Notes: generated from the letters alone by a model not told the origin. DNA of 64,000 bases from Eucalyptus grandis (GCF_016545825.1 NC_052619.1:26079803-26143802), one strand, 5' to 3'. Shown: positions 21,966 to 35,269, counted from the stretch's first letter. Program-made: numbers and translations.

Positions 21966-24321
21966 ATTGGTTAGGCAGAGAGCGATGATGATAAGAGTCC
22001 CCTTGAACTGCTTTGTTCAGTCGAAGATTCCATGAGGTAAGAATGGAAAAAAATCATCCGTGAAGATGAATAATGGCTTAGCCTTGGATTGAGAGTTAAG
22101 AGCTTCGAAAGCCATTGACAACTACATGAACAAGATCATCTCCGACCGCTTGCCTCTTCTCACTTTCGTCTGGGTGACCTCCACCAGATGGTTGTGATTT
22201 TGCCTAACTGAATCCAGCTTTATACCACCCCCTCCTCCCAAGAAAAACCAAACCCATTGTTCATTTCAAGGATTTAAATGTTTTGGCTACTAGTTTTGTG
22301 AAATTAGTGCTCTTATTTGTTTTTAAGATGTGTGGTAGCTTGATCCAAAGCAAAGTGACCTCCAATCTATTGTAAAAACTTTTGAACTTTTGGAAGAAAA
22401 GCTGCGATCCCTCGCTTGTAATGCTGGAATTAAACCACGGCAATGTAGTCGTGTCTTGTAGACTAGTCCTCGATGAGAATTGTTCTTATTGTGTTTGGGA
22501 GGTACAGTCTATTATAATCTCATCGTGTTGGTAGGTATCCATTGATATGTACTTGGCTTTTTTTCTTTTTTCCTTTATGTTGTTCGTTTTTATGTTGATC
22601 TAGTGATGACTTATGTTCTTCACAGGTTTAGAAGTTCCAACTATGGTTGGAAAGTTGAAGTCAACTCTTGAAAACAGTACTTAGTGGAAGACTCTAATGG
22701 GGCCTAACAAATAGCGAGAGAGTCAACAGAGCATGGGGAGAAAATTTCTGTTTGTATGTGAAAATATGTGAAGGTCTGGTTATGTACCATTTGAGAAGGT
22801 AACGTTGCTGCAGTTATGATCATTTTTCCTTTCTGTGTACTGCTAGAAAGAATGATGTGGAGATGACTTTTTTTTCTCTTATGAATGAGATATTAGAAAT
22901 CAGAAACTAAGTTTGAGTTGGATGGCCTCAAACGAATGTTAGCTGATCCCACGTTTATAATGCATCCATTATGGGTGCACAGATGGAAAAATTCGTGCAT
23001 GCTAGAATTGCTTGGACAAATGGTCGGTAGCTTTGTTGAGTAAATGGTACTAAGAAATGGTCTGTTTTGCCCTTTCGAAACTGTCCAAAAAATACTTAAA
23101 TACTACATTTATAATTCCAAATAATCAATAACATATTTAGGTGAGAATTTTAATCATCAAAGTTAAATTAGGATCAACAATCTCTTCCTTTTTTATGCTA
23201 AAAAAATCACATTAAATTAATGAAATAGAAAATCCAGATGTAGAAAGTCCCCTACATATATAAACGAGGAAAACACAATTAAAAAACTTTCTTGATGCAA
23301 TTGAAGTCCGTGATGAAATTTAAACCACAAGGAAAGTGGGCTTTATGGAGAGAGCCTCTACCCGATGGATCATCTTTATCTTTGTCCTCATGTCAACTTG
23401 GTGGGCTCGCCTAATACGACGATGGTGGCGATACCCCTCGGGTTCGAGTTGGCCATCGCAATCATTCTTCGTCGACTTCTCTCTTCTTGATGTCCATACA
23501 TTTAGCGTAGACTGTCCAATAAATTGGCAGTCCGTTAGAACTCTAGAAGTCTCACGCTCGAGATCAACATCAAAAGTATCATCGGACTGAAGGCCATCCC
23601 ATGTGGAAAATCCTGTCCTTTTGGGCCAGGGCATTTCATCATTCTATCAAGAATTAGGTCACTTAGAGAGACCTTATAGCCATCATTGACCTTGAACGTT
23701 AGCTTGATTTGTTCCTCAAACAAATCAGTTTTATGGCCAAAAATGCGAAGCAAACAATATATCAAAATCGTCTAGATAATACGCATATTGACATCCAAAT
23801 TTTGTGTCTTAGAATCGTGAACCAATTGCCTCATTTGTTCAGAAAAAAACATTATTTCTCATAGTCATAAAGGTATCATTGACAACTAAATGCCTCAAAT
23901 CACCCTTAGATTAATGTTCAAGAGTAATCGATATTCCATTCACAAAGAATTCATAAATCATTTGATCAAATTAGCATGAAATCGTTTCACATCTTCAGAA
24001 TAAATCTCCTCAAAAATTGACAGAAAACCAATCCAATCCACACGCCTAAACCATCTAAATTAAAATCTATCTCATGTGAAAGAATCAAAGTCTATCTCTC
24101 ATCCTTCCAACACACTCATGGTAATAAATGTTCGATATCTATCAATGCAAATCTCTACATTGGTAATTATTATGAAAGTTGTCTGACAGACTATGATTTA
24201 ATGAAAATTAATCAAACGATGATCGAAGATGGTGTAAAGAATTAAATAATAATAATACAACTCGTGTTTCTTTTCCTTTCTAATTCATACTTAGTGAAAA
24301 ATTGGCGCGCATGCCAAGGAA
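21966..24321. other. Spacer; unidentified minus-strand frames at 23320-23765
   Basis: Mostly AT-rich. A GC-richer island at 23320-23640 holds overlapping frames on both strands. The minus-strand reading including DLFEEQIKLTFKVNDGYKVS looks protein-like but is not a family I recognise. No start, splice site or partner exon supports it. Confidence 0.3.
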
Positions 24322-25197
24322 GGAAAATTGTCCAAAAAGTCTTAAACCTATTGCACTTTTACCAGTTCAATCATAAACTTTTTAATTTTGCCAATTAAGT
24401 TCTAAACTTTTTCACTTCTTGTTAATTGAGTCCTTCCAATCAATTTAAGCTGGAATTCACTAACGTGGGTGCCGCCATCTTATGTGACACGGCTGGCACC
24501 GACGTTGACAAAACTTATTATTTTTAAATATATTTTCTAATTTTTTTAATTTTTTTTTTTTCCTATCGCTTCTTCCTCTACCGGTCACCTAGCCTCCAAC
24601 GACCTGCCTCAAGCGAGGTAACCCTCCCCAAGAACTGGCGAGGGTCGACCTTGCCCGACCACACATGAGGTCACCCTTGTCGGAATTTGGTAAGGGACGA
24701 CCTCATGGGCTTTGGGCGAGGCTTCCCCTCGCTGAATCTGGCGAAGGCAAGCCTCGCTCGCGGTCAGCAAGGTTGCCCCTTGTTTGTTTTGACTAAGGGC
24801 AAGGGTCAGCCTCTAGTTGCGAGCAAGGCTCGCCCTTGCTAGATCCGACGAGGGCAAACCTCGCCCAAGACCCGCAAGGTCATTCCTCGCCAAATCCCAG
24901 TGAGGGTGACCTCGCATGAGGCCGGCGAGGTTGACCCTCACCGATTGCAGCCTCCAGCTGATCGCTGAAGGTTGGGTGATCGATAGAGGAAAAAGAGAGA
25001 AAAAAAGGAAAAAAAAATAAAATTAATAAATTTTGTCTACATCAGCAGCACCCATGCCATGTAGGACAAAGGTGTCTACATCTAAGAATTCCAGCCAAAA
25101 TTAGTTAGATGACTCAATTGGCAATAAATGAAAATGTTTAGAACTCAATTAATTAGGACTGAATTAATAAAAGTGTAAGATGACTGGAGGCAACTTT
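24322..25197. mobile_element. MITE of the GGAAAATTGTCC family with GC cassette
   Basis: The left arm begins GGAAAATTGTCCAAAAAGTC and reads through ACTCAATTxxxAAxxTTTAG-type words. The right arm (25100-25197) repeats these in inverted orientation. The middle (24590-24970) is a GC-rich block full of GGCGAGG/CCTCGCC words between a pyrimidine tract and a purine tract. The right end is eroded, and no target duplication was found. It belongs with 26611-26949 and 42439-43239. Confidence 0.75.
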
Positions 25198-26602
25198 ACT
25201 ACTTCAATTTGCTTTATTTGAATAAAGCCAAAGAGCACTTGAGATGATTCTGGTCAGATGGGATTACTCAATGGCCATAATGACTGGCAACTGTTGTTTT
25301 GTCCTAGATTGACAATATTTAAAGGCCCAGTTGGTGAGTCAACCTCCGAACTAATCTTGACCAGATTCATTTGGCTTAGGAAAGTGTGTACTTTTGGAGA
25401 TGATGATGATATTTCTTTGGGGATCACCTGCTTGGTGCTCCATCATCGATTCTGTGAGCCACATGCTTTGTTGATTGGGAGGTGAGTATGGTTGTCTTAA
25501 TGTGTTGGACCGGTCAAAAATCCACATCTCATTAGCAGTTTTCGCAATTTCCCATGCTCATTGTAAAGAGAATCCCCCACACAAGAAAATGTGGCAGCTC
25601 ATTTGGGGCAGAAACCACCAGACACAAGAAAAACAGGGTACGAAACACATGCCATGAGTCTCTAAAATAAAACTTCCCAGGACATATAGCAAATCGAACT
25701 TCCCAACATGCCACTATCACCGAACTGAGTCTCTAAACTAAAACTTTGTGCTATAAGAAAAGCCTTAAAAACAGGATTGAGAACCAAGAGACAACACGAC
25801 CAATTATCTTCTTTTGTTTTTCACTCCTTCCTCTTTTCTAAAAGTGATGAGCAAATATACATGAATCGAGGTATCAATATGTGTCAATGCAAGTAAAAGT
25901 GGGTTTATATGTAAAAATTACTTTCAAGTAAATCATTTTGGGCCAATTTTTGGTTCCCACTTTTATTACATCTCAGTAACATTTTATAGATATCTCACTT
26001 GAACTCACGATTTTAAATTAAAAAATTAATAAATCAATCGTTGAAGAAAAGCAGTTTTGCACTTTGGAGATGTCAAGACCAAAATTGAAGGAAAATGGGC
26101 TGAAAGGTGATTGCTAGTGTGGCTTGTGAAATTAGTTCTTAGAATTAAAGACTTTCAAGCACGTGTGAGTCGACAAATTGTGACCATGTAGGTCGAATTG
26201 GTGAATTACGTGATTCTCAGTGTGCCTTAAATTTATATATTTAAACCAAAAGTGAGGTTTGTTTCAATTTTAGCTTTCCGAATTTACCTTTACATTATCT
26301 ATTATCTTATAAAGGTTTTTTATTTATTTATTCTCCACTCAAGTTATTCTTCTTATCTAAATAACCAACGTTCGATTTATTGCTATGTTTGCATACATGC
26401 TTTAATTGAGATTTTTTTGTTGTGATGTCTTTCTTTATTTTGTTAAATGAAAATTTCTAGTGATTAATATGGTCAAAGATGATTTATTATCTTCTTTCCC
26501 TATGGTAATTGGCATAATTTGACGGTCTTGTGCTGATGAGATAAACCTAATAATTACTCCTTTGTGTAATGATGGAACGACTTTGACACTCCAGCAATTA
26601 AA
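25198..26602. other. Spacer, nothing recognised
   Basis: AT-rich sequence with scattered short frames (for example 25258-25485) that have no recognisable motif. No repeat ends were seen. Confidence 0.35.
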
Positions 26603-26610
26603 GATTTTAT

Positions 26611-26949
26611 TAGGAAAATTGTCCAAACAGTCCTAAACCTATTATGCGAATGCCAATTCAATACTAAACTTTTCAATTTTGCCAATTTAATCATTAACCA
26701 TTACATTAAATTCGAACATAGTTTGTTCTTTTGGCCAATTGTCGACAAAAATTGCTAATGTAAAGGTGTACCATATAGTATGGTCTGTGATGAAGAGACT
26801 ACCAAGTCAGCGATTTCAAAGGAAAATTGGCTGAAAGGTCTAAATTGAAATTTTACAAAAAGGTTTAGGAGTTAATTGGTAAAAGTGAAAATTTTATAAT
26901 TAAATGGGCATTAATACAAAATGTTTAAGACTAATTGGGTAATTTTTTT
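26611..26949. mobile_element. Short 339-bp member of the same MITE family
   Basis: It starts TAGGAAAATTGTCCAAACAG and ends in the inverted counterpart ACTAATTGGGTAATTTTTTT. GATTTTAT flanks it at 26603-26610 and 26950-26957, an 8-bp target duplication. Its arms match those of the 24.3-kb and 42.4-kb elements, but the GC-rich hairpin cassette is absent. The arms are joined by a short unrelated middle. Confidence 0.75.
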
Positions 26950-26957
26950 GATTTTAT

Positions 26958-27652
26958 TTGGTCCCTGAACTTTAAACTCTATGTCCTCATCACTTTGGAG
27001 CTGGATTAACTTTTTCTTTAGATCGCAACTTCCAACTTGTATCTGAAATATTCATTTTTTTTTGTTTAATTTGATATAATTATTGAGAATTAAGTAATAT
27101 ATGGCCTATCTTGTAGTTAGACTTCAAGCCACGGGGTATAAGTTTTTTATTATATGTAGTTGGGTGTAAAGTTCAGTCCAAATTAAAAATCCAAGCTGGT
27201 TTTGCAGTCGTCTCTAGAGTCTAACACATACTTCAATACCATTTATGGACTAATTTCACTTCACATTAAACAAAGATTGTTGTGTTCGATACCTATAAAT
27301 CTTTCATTTAATAATGACAATTAATTAGTGTCCCGTCCACCAATCTATGGGTACGTCGATCATCACTCACAAAGTTGCCATATAGTCCCAGAGAAGTATT
27401 TCCTTAATGAGATGAGATACTTTATTTTCCATATAAGAAAAAGAAAAAAGAGGCTCCCGTATTACACGTGAGTGTCTAACTAAGGAAAAGGTGGGCCTTG
27501 CTTGAGTTTTGGAAAGAAAGAGGACCGAAAAGAAAGAAAGATGATGTGAAGAATCGAAGGGAGAATCGTTTGGGTTTTTTCTTTTGTTTTTAGGGTTTGT
27601 AATTTTTTTTGGATAAAAGTACATATGTTCCGTCCATCGGAAAATTCGCATG
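26958..27652. other. Spacer, nothing recognised
   Basis: AT-rich. A roughly 40-bp word (GAGATGAGATACTTTATTTT and following) at about 27409 recurs near 33817. No gene. Confidence 0.35.
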
Positions 27653-27656
27653 CTTG

Positions 27657-28109
27657 TGTCACGGTCCGTGAATCCTCCCGTACTTGTGACACTTGTGAGT
27701 GGCGCTTGGGGTTATCTGGTGAAGAGTATGAGGCAGAAGGGTAGAACACAACTGGTCCGTGGGAGTGGCGTTAGGATGGTTGGTGCTAGGAGTTCTAGGA
27801 TAGAAGGATTATATCACTTAGGAGCTCTAAAGACGGGGTAAGCCTCCCGTGCACAAACTGGTCGGGAGCTGATGCCGCTCTCCTGACGAGGCCATGGTAG
27901 GCCGAAACCAGTTGTTGTGCCTAAAGAGAACTGCTGCCTTACTCGATGGACTAGACGCCCAAGCGAAGCTGGGCGTGGAAGGATCTCGCACGAAGAATCA
28001 TTCACCGTATCGTTCGTGGAACAACTAAAGAAAGAGCTGGCCTGGCGAATTCCGCTCGCTAGGCGCCCGCGGGTCGTTCCGAGGCCAAGGAAACTCTCGG
28101 CCCGTGACA
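27657..28109 (+). repeat. 5' LTR of the TRIM-like element
   Basis: Begins TGTCACGGTCC and ends CGTGACA, giving the TG...CA ends of an LTR. By hand it differs from the right copy at about 18 of 453 positions with no indels. Confidence 0.9.
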
Positions 28110-28111
28110 AG

Positions 28112-28123
28112 TGGTATCAGAGC
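28112..28123 (+). promoter_or_regulatory. Primer-binding site, initiator Met tRNA
   Basis: TGGTATCAGAGC lies two bases after the 5' LTR and is complementary to the 3' end of plant initiator-Met tRNA, the usual primer for plant LTR elements. Confidence 0.9.
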
Positions 28124-28698
28124 AGGAATCCCTCCAGTAAGCAAGTGAGCAAGTCGGAGAATCAAGCTTCTCGCTCTCGTGTGTTGAACTAATGAGTGCC
28201 CGGTCCAGTCCTAGCGCAGCGGGAAGTGAATGGCCGGGGCAAAAGATGCTCGAACGTAGCTACGCTCTCTGCTCCTAGGATGACAATGTGTACTTGGACG
28301 AGTTGGTTTACTGCCGAGCCGAAAGGGAGTTCGAGAAGAACCGAACCCTTGCTGAATGGGGATAAAGTTCCTGGATCAATCGGTGAATACGAAGAAGAGG
28401 TCTACTGCCGCGTTTTCAATAAGAAAAGAACCTCCATTGGTTTGCTGGGGTCAAGATGCTAGTTAGGCTGAAATGGTGCTGCCAAAAGATGCGGTTGGCG
28501 AAAGATGTCACACTTGCCGGAAAGCGTGGGTGACTGAAGGGCCGAGTGACTGAGATCAAAAGAGGCCACCAATGGAGCAAAACCTGTTTTGTTGGGCAAG
28601 CATGACCGTTCGATGTGAATTCCCAAAAGTGGCACATCAATGGTTAATTTACGCAAGGAAGCGACAGAGCAGAGATCGCAACGAGGGCGTTGCGAATT

Positions 28699-28711
28699 GA
28701 GTGGGGGAGAA
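28699..28711 (+). promoter_or_regulatory. Polypurine tract of the TRIM-like element
   Basis: GAGTGGGGGAGAA sits directly against the right LTR and would prime plus-strand DNA synthesis. Confidence 0.8.
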
Positions 28712-29164
28712 TGGCACGGTCCGTGAATTCTCCAGTACTCGTGACACTTGTGAGTGGCGCTTGGGGTTATCTGGTGAAGAGTATGAGGCAGAAGGGTAGA
28801 ACACAACTGGTCCGTGGGAGTGGCGTTAGGACGGTTGGTGCTAGGAGTTCTAGGATAGAAGGATTATATCACTTAGGAGCTCTGAAGACGGGGTAGGCCT
28901 CCCGTGCACAAATTGGTCGAGAGCTGATGCCGCTCTCTTGACGAGGCCATGGCAGGCTGAAACCAGTTGTTGTGCTTAAAGAGAACTGTTGTCTTACTCG
29001 ATGGACTAGACGCCCAAGCGAAGCTGGGCGTGGAAGGATCTCGCACGAAGAATCATTCACCGTATCGTTCGTGAAACAACTAAAGAAAGGGCTGGCCTGG
29101 CGAATTCCGCTCGCTAGGCGCCCGCGGGTCGTTCCGAGGCCAAGGAAACTCTCGGCTCGTGACA
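28712..29164 (+). repeat. 3' LTR of the TRIM-like element
   Basis: Begins TGGCACGG, where one base departs from the TGTC of the left LTR, and ends CGTGACA. The length equals that of the left copy. Confidence 0.9.
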
Positions 29165-29168
29165 CTTG

Positions 29169-31143
29169 CATGCTAGTAAACATCTGGCGGACCAGCGAGT
29201 TTCAGCTCTCATATGATACTTGATTTGGCCTTTATTTGAAAGAATGTTGACTTTAAATGACTTTGCTTCGTATTTTTATTTGAAATTTTCCTTAGCAATA
29301 ACTATCAAGCCATTTCTATTAGCAACCGGAAAAAAAAAAAAACGAGTACATTTGAAATCTTAAAACTTGAGTTTTCAAATTTTCAAAAAGTACAAAAACT
29401 TTTCATGAAGGTACAATCGAGTTATTATAAAAGTCCAATCAACAACTAAAACTTTTAAAAGTGCAACTAATAAAGAATTTGATTGGATCAAATTTTGATA
29501 AATTTTACGATTTAGTTGTACTTTTAAAGTTTTAATATTTAATTCCATTTCTATAATAAGATGTAGGACTCATTAAAGAGAGAGAGAGAGAGAGAGAAAA
29601 AAATGCAATGGAAATGAGCCACCGAAGTCAAGCCTTGGATTCGCTCTAGGCATGAGCATGTAAAAAGGAACAAGGTGGTGGGGGCCATCTGCCCACCAAA
29701 CTTACCTTGATCTTTTTCCTTTTGAGCCAAGTCACGTGGAGGGAAGCTAGCGCGAAACTGACAGAGCAAATTTTCCCCTTGGCTTTTGATTAAGCAAAGG
29801 AGAGTGAGAAAAATGAAAATCATCGAATCACATGGAATTCGTAATGAAATGCGTAATTAGTGCACTCAATTGGCATTAGTGATGTTCATATGTAACGCCC
29901 ATTTAGATAGTAACAAAATAAGCTAAAATAGACACAATTCCTATAATATCCAACGTTAATTGACACTTTACATTTTTGAAACGGCATTCTTTATTAAAGT
30001 TTAAATACAAAATCCTCTTTTGGATAAATAATCTGAAAATGAGTCATTTCCCACTTAGATGAAGTCTTTCCGACGAACTATCGTCCGAAGTATCCAACAT
30101 TAATGACCTTCTTTGCAACATCAAATTTGGCGTCCCCAAAGCTTTAACCAGAAGAGCGAAGGAGTGTAGCAAGACAGATTTTCTCACGGGGGAAAGGGAT
30201 CCTCGAAGGGAAGAGTCTGCGAAACTTAATCCCAAAAAAGCATTCAATGAACTTTTGCGAAATATCCTTCGCTCTAAAGTAATAGAAAATAAGTTATTGG
30301 CATACCAATTAATTATTTAAATGTGTTGTTCTAGAAATTTCTTCGTTTTTTGAATTTATACATTTGAATAAATTGCATTACGTTCAATTGAACTAAAAGC
30401 CTGATCTATTTTCATGCCCGAGCAATGAAAGGAATAGGTAATCCATATCCAATTTGTAACTAGAATGCCTAATGCATCGAAAATGTGAAGTATTGAGTGT
30501 GGGTGAAGACATACTCAAATCGAAACCTTTTTCTCAAATCGGCACAAGTATATCCGTACTTGCATAGCTATTACATCTTGTGTGGGATATCACGATTGAT
30601 TTACATGTTAAAGTTATATCACGATTGATTTACATGTCAAAGCTATATTCTCGAGTTACCAATAGGTCAGCACTCTAATTTTGGATTTTCTTCATTCCCA
30701 TTATATATTGATATATTGATTTATCTCTAGTGAGCGAATCATGAGAGAATAAATTAGCAAACAACTATAGAAAATGGAAGCACCATCCTTTTGCATGAAC
30801 GGCATGGTCATGCGAATTTTAGCTACCAAAATAGTACTATGTAACAACTCCTTTAAATCTGTTGTCCCATTTAATGCGCACGTTATAGATTTAATGGAAT
30901 AACTTTTTAACACCAAATTGTCGTAGTGTATTGACGCCAAGATTTCCGTTGATTTTGTAGATTTAAGGAGGTAAGTATTTATGATTATCAAAGTGCAATA
31001 TTTCTATAGTGAATTCTTTAATGAAGATTCCAAGCGCAATAACCTCCTAGTTTTGTCATACCCTGACCAGCCGCTAACAACATCTAGTTTGTGGTCTTCC
31101 TCAGTGCCGTAACATGGACCATTGATGAGAGTGGGTTGACACC
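29169..31143. other. Spacer, nothing recognised
   Basis: AT-rich. A (GA)n run lies at 29575-29597. Short frames such as 29551-29823 (minus) and 30044-30247 (minus) show no family motif. Confidence 0.35.
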
Positions 31144-31880
31144 TAAAACTGCGTTTGGTGGTCAATATAAAATTCAGGATATGATAAAATTTATCATATC
31201 CTGCGTTTAGTGCTTGTTCAAGATAGGATAAAATTGGATATTATAAAGAGAATATAAGCTGGATAAAATTATCCCATAGGAGAGATGTGACAAAGGTGAT
31301 GAGATTTTTAATATCCACGATAGAAAAGTTTTCTTTTTCTCAAATAAAAACTTCTTAAATTAACAAATTTTAAAATTATATTTCAATATAAATAATATAT
31401 GAATTCTAATATAAGAAATTCCAAATAACAAAAATAATAATAATAATTTAATATTTTTTATTTATATATTCTAATTTAATTCTGTCTTATAATATAAAAT
31501 TCAATATATATTTATATATTTATATTTATTATGTATTTTATGTATATTAGTATATTTTTCTATTAATAAAATTTTATTAGAGAATGATTGAAGGAGAATA
31601 AAGATATAAAAATAATAATTAAAAGAGAAGGAAAATAAAAACAAAGTTGACAAGAGTGCTAAGAGAGATTTTTACCATCTCTATCTATAAAATTTGTGAT
31701 TAATTTATATCGATATGACGTTTTCACCAAATAATATATTTAATATAATTTGAATATATCCGACTTTATTATTACAATCACCAAACAATGGATATGATAT
31801 AACGAAATCTTGTAGATCTCATATCATATTCTATCCAGTCACATCCTTATTAAAAATCCGAACGACCAAATGTAGCCTAG
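31144..31880. mobile_element. Tourist-like MITE
   Basis: The left end AACTGCGTTTGGTGGTC and the reverse complement of the right end, GGCTACATTTGGTCGTTC, are similar inverted termini. They are bordered by TAA and TAG, a near-match to the TWA target duplication of PIF/Harbinger elements. A sub-terminal ATCATATCCTG/CAGGATATGAT palindrome is present. The interior is very AT-rich and non-coding. Confidence 0.6.
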
Positions 31881-32549
31881 ATATGAGCGTGTTTTATTCT
31901 AAAAGGAGGAACAATGTAGTGGGGGCCACTTGGCCATAAAAATCTCCTGGATCATTCTTATTTCTAAAGCGGTTTGGCTTGTTTTATTAAAAGAAAAGGC
32001 TTTGCTAATGTGATAGTTTTTGAGCTACTATGAATAACAACTTATTATGAGCTACAAATTTTTAAAGTAAACCTCAAAATAATTTATAATTTGATTTTTT
32101 GTGTTCTAAAACATACCGTTATTCTCACAGTATATTAAAGACTGTCACTCAATTATTAATATTCTTTTTCTTAATTACAATAGACCATCGTAAACATTTG
32201 TAAGCCGTTGCCATTTTAAAAATAAGGACTAGCAGGACATTCTATTCTTCGTTCCAGTGTAATGTCGTAAACATTTTGAACAAGCATAATTTAGAAAAAA
32301 AAATCAAATGTGTTACGCTTTGCTCTTGATTACGACGGAACTTTATAACTCTTTATAAATCGTTGTTATTCAAAATTTTCCATATTCACAATCCATGTTC
32401 TTGGTTACAACCGTGTGTCCCAACCTGTTGTAAATTATTGCAATTAAAATTATTTCAAATTTACGATATTTGGTTCTTAGTTACAATAAACTATCCTAAA
32501 TTTCAAAGCAGTGAAATGTCACATAATTTACAATTTTTTATGAGTATCT

Positions 32550-32995
32550 AGAGGTGTAATTAAGCAGAGCTACGTTGAAGCACTACTCAGCTCAAGCTTG
32601 ACTCAACTCCACTAAAATACTTGGTGCTTGAAACTCAGAGTCGTGCTCAATCGAGTATCAAATTTCCTACTCGAGCTAGACTCGAGTAGAAAATCGAGAT
32701 ACTTGAACTCAAATTGACTTCGCTCAATCACAATCAACATATAAATAAGACTCAATCTCGGCTTTTATAAGCTTGTATTATGTGATTTTTAGTATTTGTT
32801 TTAATCTATATTTCAATTATTAAATATTTTTTAAAAGATAATGAAAGTTGGATTAGGCTCATGTGCCTATTGAACTGAATATTGATAAGCTCGAGCTCGC
32901 CTTGACAAAAACTTGAGTAGCTTGCACTCAAGCTCGACTTAGAACTAAGTGAACCAATTTCAAGTAGTCATCAAGTCAAGCCCAAGCAACTCGCG
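32550..32995. repeat. MITE-like repeat with CTCGAG words
   Basis: CTCGAGCTAGACTCGAG-type words on the left (about 32670) are mirrored by AGCTCGAGCTCGCC and ACTCAAGCTCGACTT on the right (about 32890-32940). The arrangement resembles a long-armed inverted-repeat element, but the ends are not clear. Confidence 0.4.
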
Positions 32996-34782
32996 AGCTA
33001 ACATTCTCCTTATGTACTACTTCAAGATGTTCATAGATGTTCATAAGTACACTTTGTAGATGAATGAAATAATAGAACTCAGGATTTTCCTATGAATAGT
33101 TCGAACCTTTTATACACAACAATTGCGACTTATCCAAGTTAATCATTTTCACAAATTTATGACACGCACCTAGATATGTTAATTAATCATGTCAGCTAAT
33201 GTTAGTCCACGTGACACATATAAGTAAATATACATAATAACTTACTGCAGAATTTTCGTCCAAAACAATATTTAAATTGAACATGTTAAACGTGTTCAAT
33301 AACATATCACATTCAATAAATGCGTCATCTTTCAATTAGATAGAAACTATTGATAGCACATTTCTGAAATAACAAATTAACAAAGTTTTATGATGCTACG
33401 TTGAGGATAAATTTATCATAAATCCTATGATTTTTACGACGTCCTCATCATGTTTACAATGGGTTTGTCATAATGCCTTAAAATCTTTCCGAAAGAATTA
33501 AGGCAATGGGCATTTGCCGGTTTGAAAACCTGGGGCACGATACAACAATCTATTATAGAAAATCCCCATTGTCTTCTATGTTATTTTGGGCACCGCCACG
33601 TCCACAGATAATTTAAAAAAAAATAAATGAAGAAGAAACTTGAAATCTCTGTCTAATCAGCACCACGCCGAAAGATGCTCTCCAGTAAAGGCTGGAAGAG
33701 AACAGACAGGTGGCCCGAAGAAAGATCATTGTGCTCGACACCGAAAATCTTTGACCGTCAAACCTACGATACTGGTGCACACGGTGCCGCCAAAGAGAAA
33801 AGAAGGGACAAAAGAGATGAGATACTTTATTTTTCGTATAAGAAAAAGAAAAACAATAATTAAGGAGATGGAAGCCATTTCCCCGAAACCTCAGATCAGG
33901 AACGTATGAAATTGGATTAATGTAACGAAAATTTCAAAGTTAATATATTTATGATAAATTTATTTTAAATTAATTTTGTAATTACCAAAAAACCCTAAAC
34001 CGGCATATCGTAATAAATTTACTCTTGGTTAGTTTACGTTTAATTTTATCACTAAATTACTAAGTTAGAAGGCATGTGACTAGTTTGAGTTTTATTCTCC
34101 ATTTGTCATCATTATATTAATTTATGATTTTTCATGATAATTATCTAATTTAATAAAAAATAATAAATGGTAAATTTATCACAAATATATCCATTTTAGA
34201 TTTTTGATGGTAAATTTCTCATAAGTATACTATTTTAATGTTTTTGACAATAAGATGGATACCTTTGTGATAAATTTCTCAAAAGTGTACTATTTTGATG
34301 TTTTTGATTATAAAAAAATAATTTATGATAAATTTATTATATATATACTAATTTAGAGTTTTTGTTGATATTAATCCGATGAAAGTATGATAGTAAAAAT
34401 TTATCTCATGTTGACCGGCGGCATCCGCTTGTTCTTCTAGACGCTAGAGCCCGAGCCGAGATCGTTGAGGCCGGCGGGCCCCACTGCCACCTTCTCTCCA
34501 ATTCCGTCGTCCCTCCCATTTGCTTTGACGACAAAGCTGAAAAAATAATAATCTTTGTCGACCCACGAAAAGAAAGTCATGCCTCTGGGTATGACGAAGA
34601 TGCCGAGAAGGTCCAATGGGGAACAAAGTCTCACTGGTTGCGAATCACCATTTCCTGGAAGCCACAGCCAGGTATTCTATTGGGGGAGCCAATGGAGTAG
34701 CTTTCCTTTTAAGATCTCGGACCTTCATTTTCCAAAATTCCAGCCAAATACACCAGCACTTCCCACGTTTTACCAAATTCTA
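32996..34782. other. Spacer and 5' flank of TNL gene 2
   Basis: AT-rich to about 34400, then more mixed composition up to the TNL start. A frame running in from 34555 continues into the TIR exon, but its upstream part has no TIR resemblance and is probably 5' UTR. Confidence 0.4.
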
Positions 34783-35269
34783 ATGGCTTCTTCTTCTTCT
34801 CCTTCTTCTTCGAAATGTAAAAGGACTTATGATGTCATTTTAAGTTTCCGGGGCACTGACGTTTGTAAGAACTTTCTCGGTCATCTCTATACAGCTTTAA
34901 ACCAGAATGGTATATTCACTTACATCGACAACGAGGAAATGAGGAAAGGAGAGCAAATATGGCCAGTGCTTATGAAGGCAATGTGGAAGCGCAAGTTGCG
35001 GTCATCGTTTTCTCTGAGGACTACGCTTCCTCATCATGGTGTTTGGAAGAGGTGGCAAAAATCATGAATTGCAAGGCACAAAAGGACTTGATTGTGTTGC
35101 CGGTGTTTTACAAAGTGAAACCAAGAGAAGTGAGAGAGAGGAAAGGGAGTTATGGGAGAGCCATGGCTAAACATGAGTCTGAATTTGGAAAGGATTCACA
35201 CAAAATGAATCGATGGAAGAAGGCTCTTTTTGATGCCAGTAAATTGTCTGGATGGCACTTTAATAATGA
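34783..35269 (+). pseudogene. TNL gene 2, exon 1: TIR domain, one frameshift
   Basis: The ATG at 34783 begins a Ser-rich leader followed by YDVILSFRGTDVCKNF, the conserved start of a plant TIR domain. One base is missing near 34982, inside the helix before the QVAVIVFSEDYASSSWCLEE strand, so the two halves lie in different frames. The catalytic-Glu region is present. The domain ends in KLSGWHF and a GAGTAAGT donor, with phase matching exon 2. Compared with gene 1 it has one lesion instead of two. Confidence 0.87.

Larger units (their letters stand above)
27657..29164 (+). mobile_element. Complete TRIM-sized LTR retroelement
   Basis: Two 453-bp direct terminal repeats flank only about 600 bp of interior. 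An initiator-Met primer site follows the left LTR by two bases, and a purine tract abuts the right LTR, so the orientation is plus. CTTG is repeated on both sides (27653-27656 and 29165-29168), a target duplication of at least 4 bp. No gag or pol is recognisable in the interior, so it must have relied on proteins from another element. Its compact size is that of terminal-repeat retrotransposons in miniature, though the LTRs are at the long end for that class. Confidence 0.85.

Noticed and set aside
23320..23765. Overlapping frames on both strands in a GC-richer island
   Set aside because: No recognisable domain, splice context or start. Kept only as an unidentified stretch.
28196..28462. 88-residue frame inside the TRIM-like element
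   Set aside because: No gag, protease or nucleic-acid-binding motif, and length typical of chance in GC-richer sequence. The element looks non-coding.
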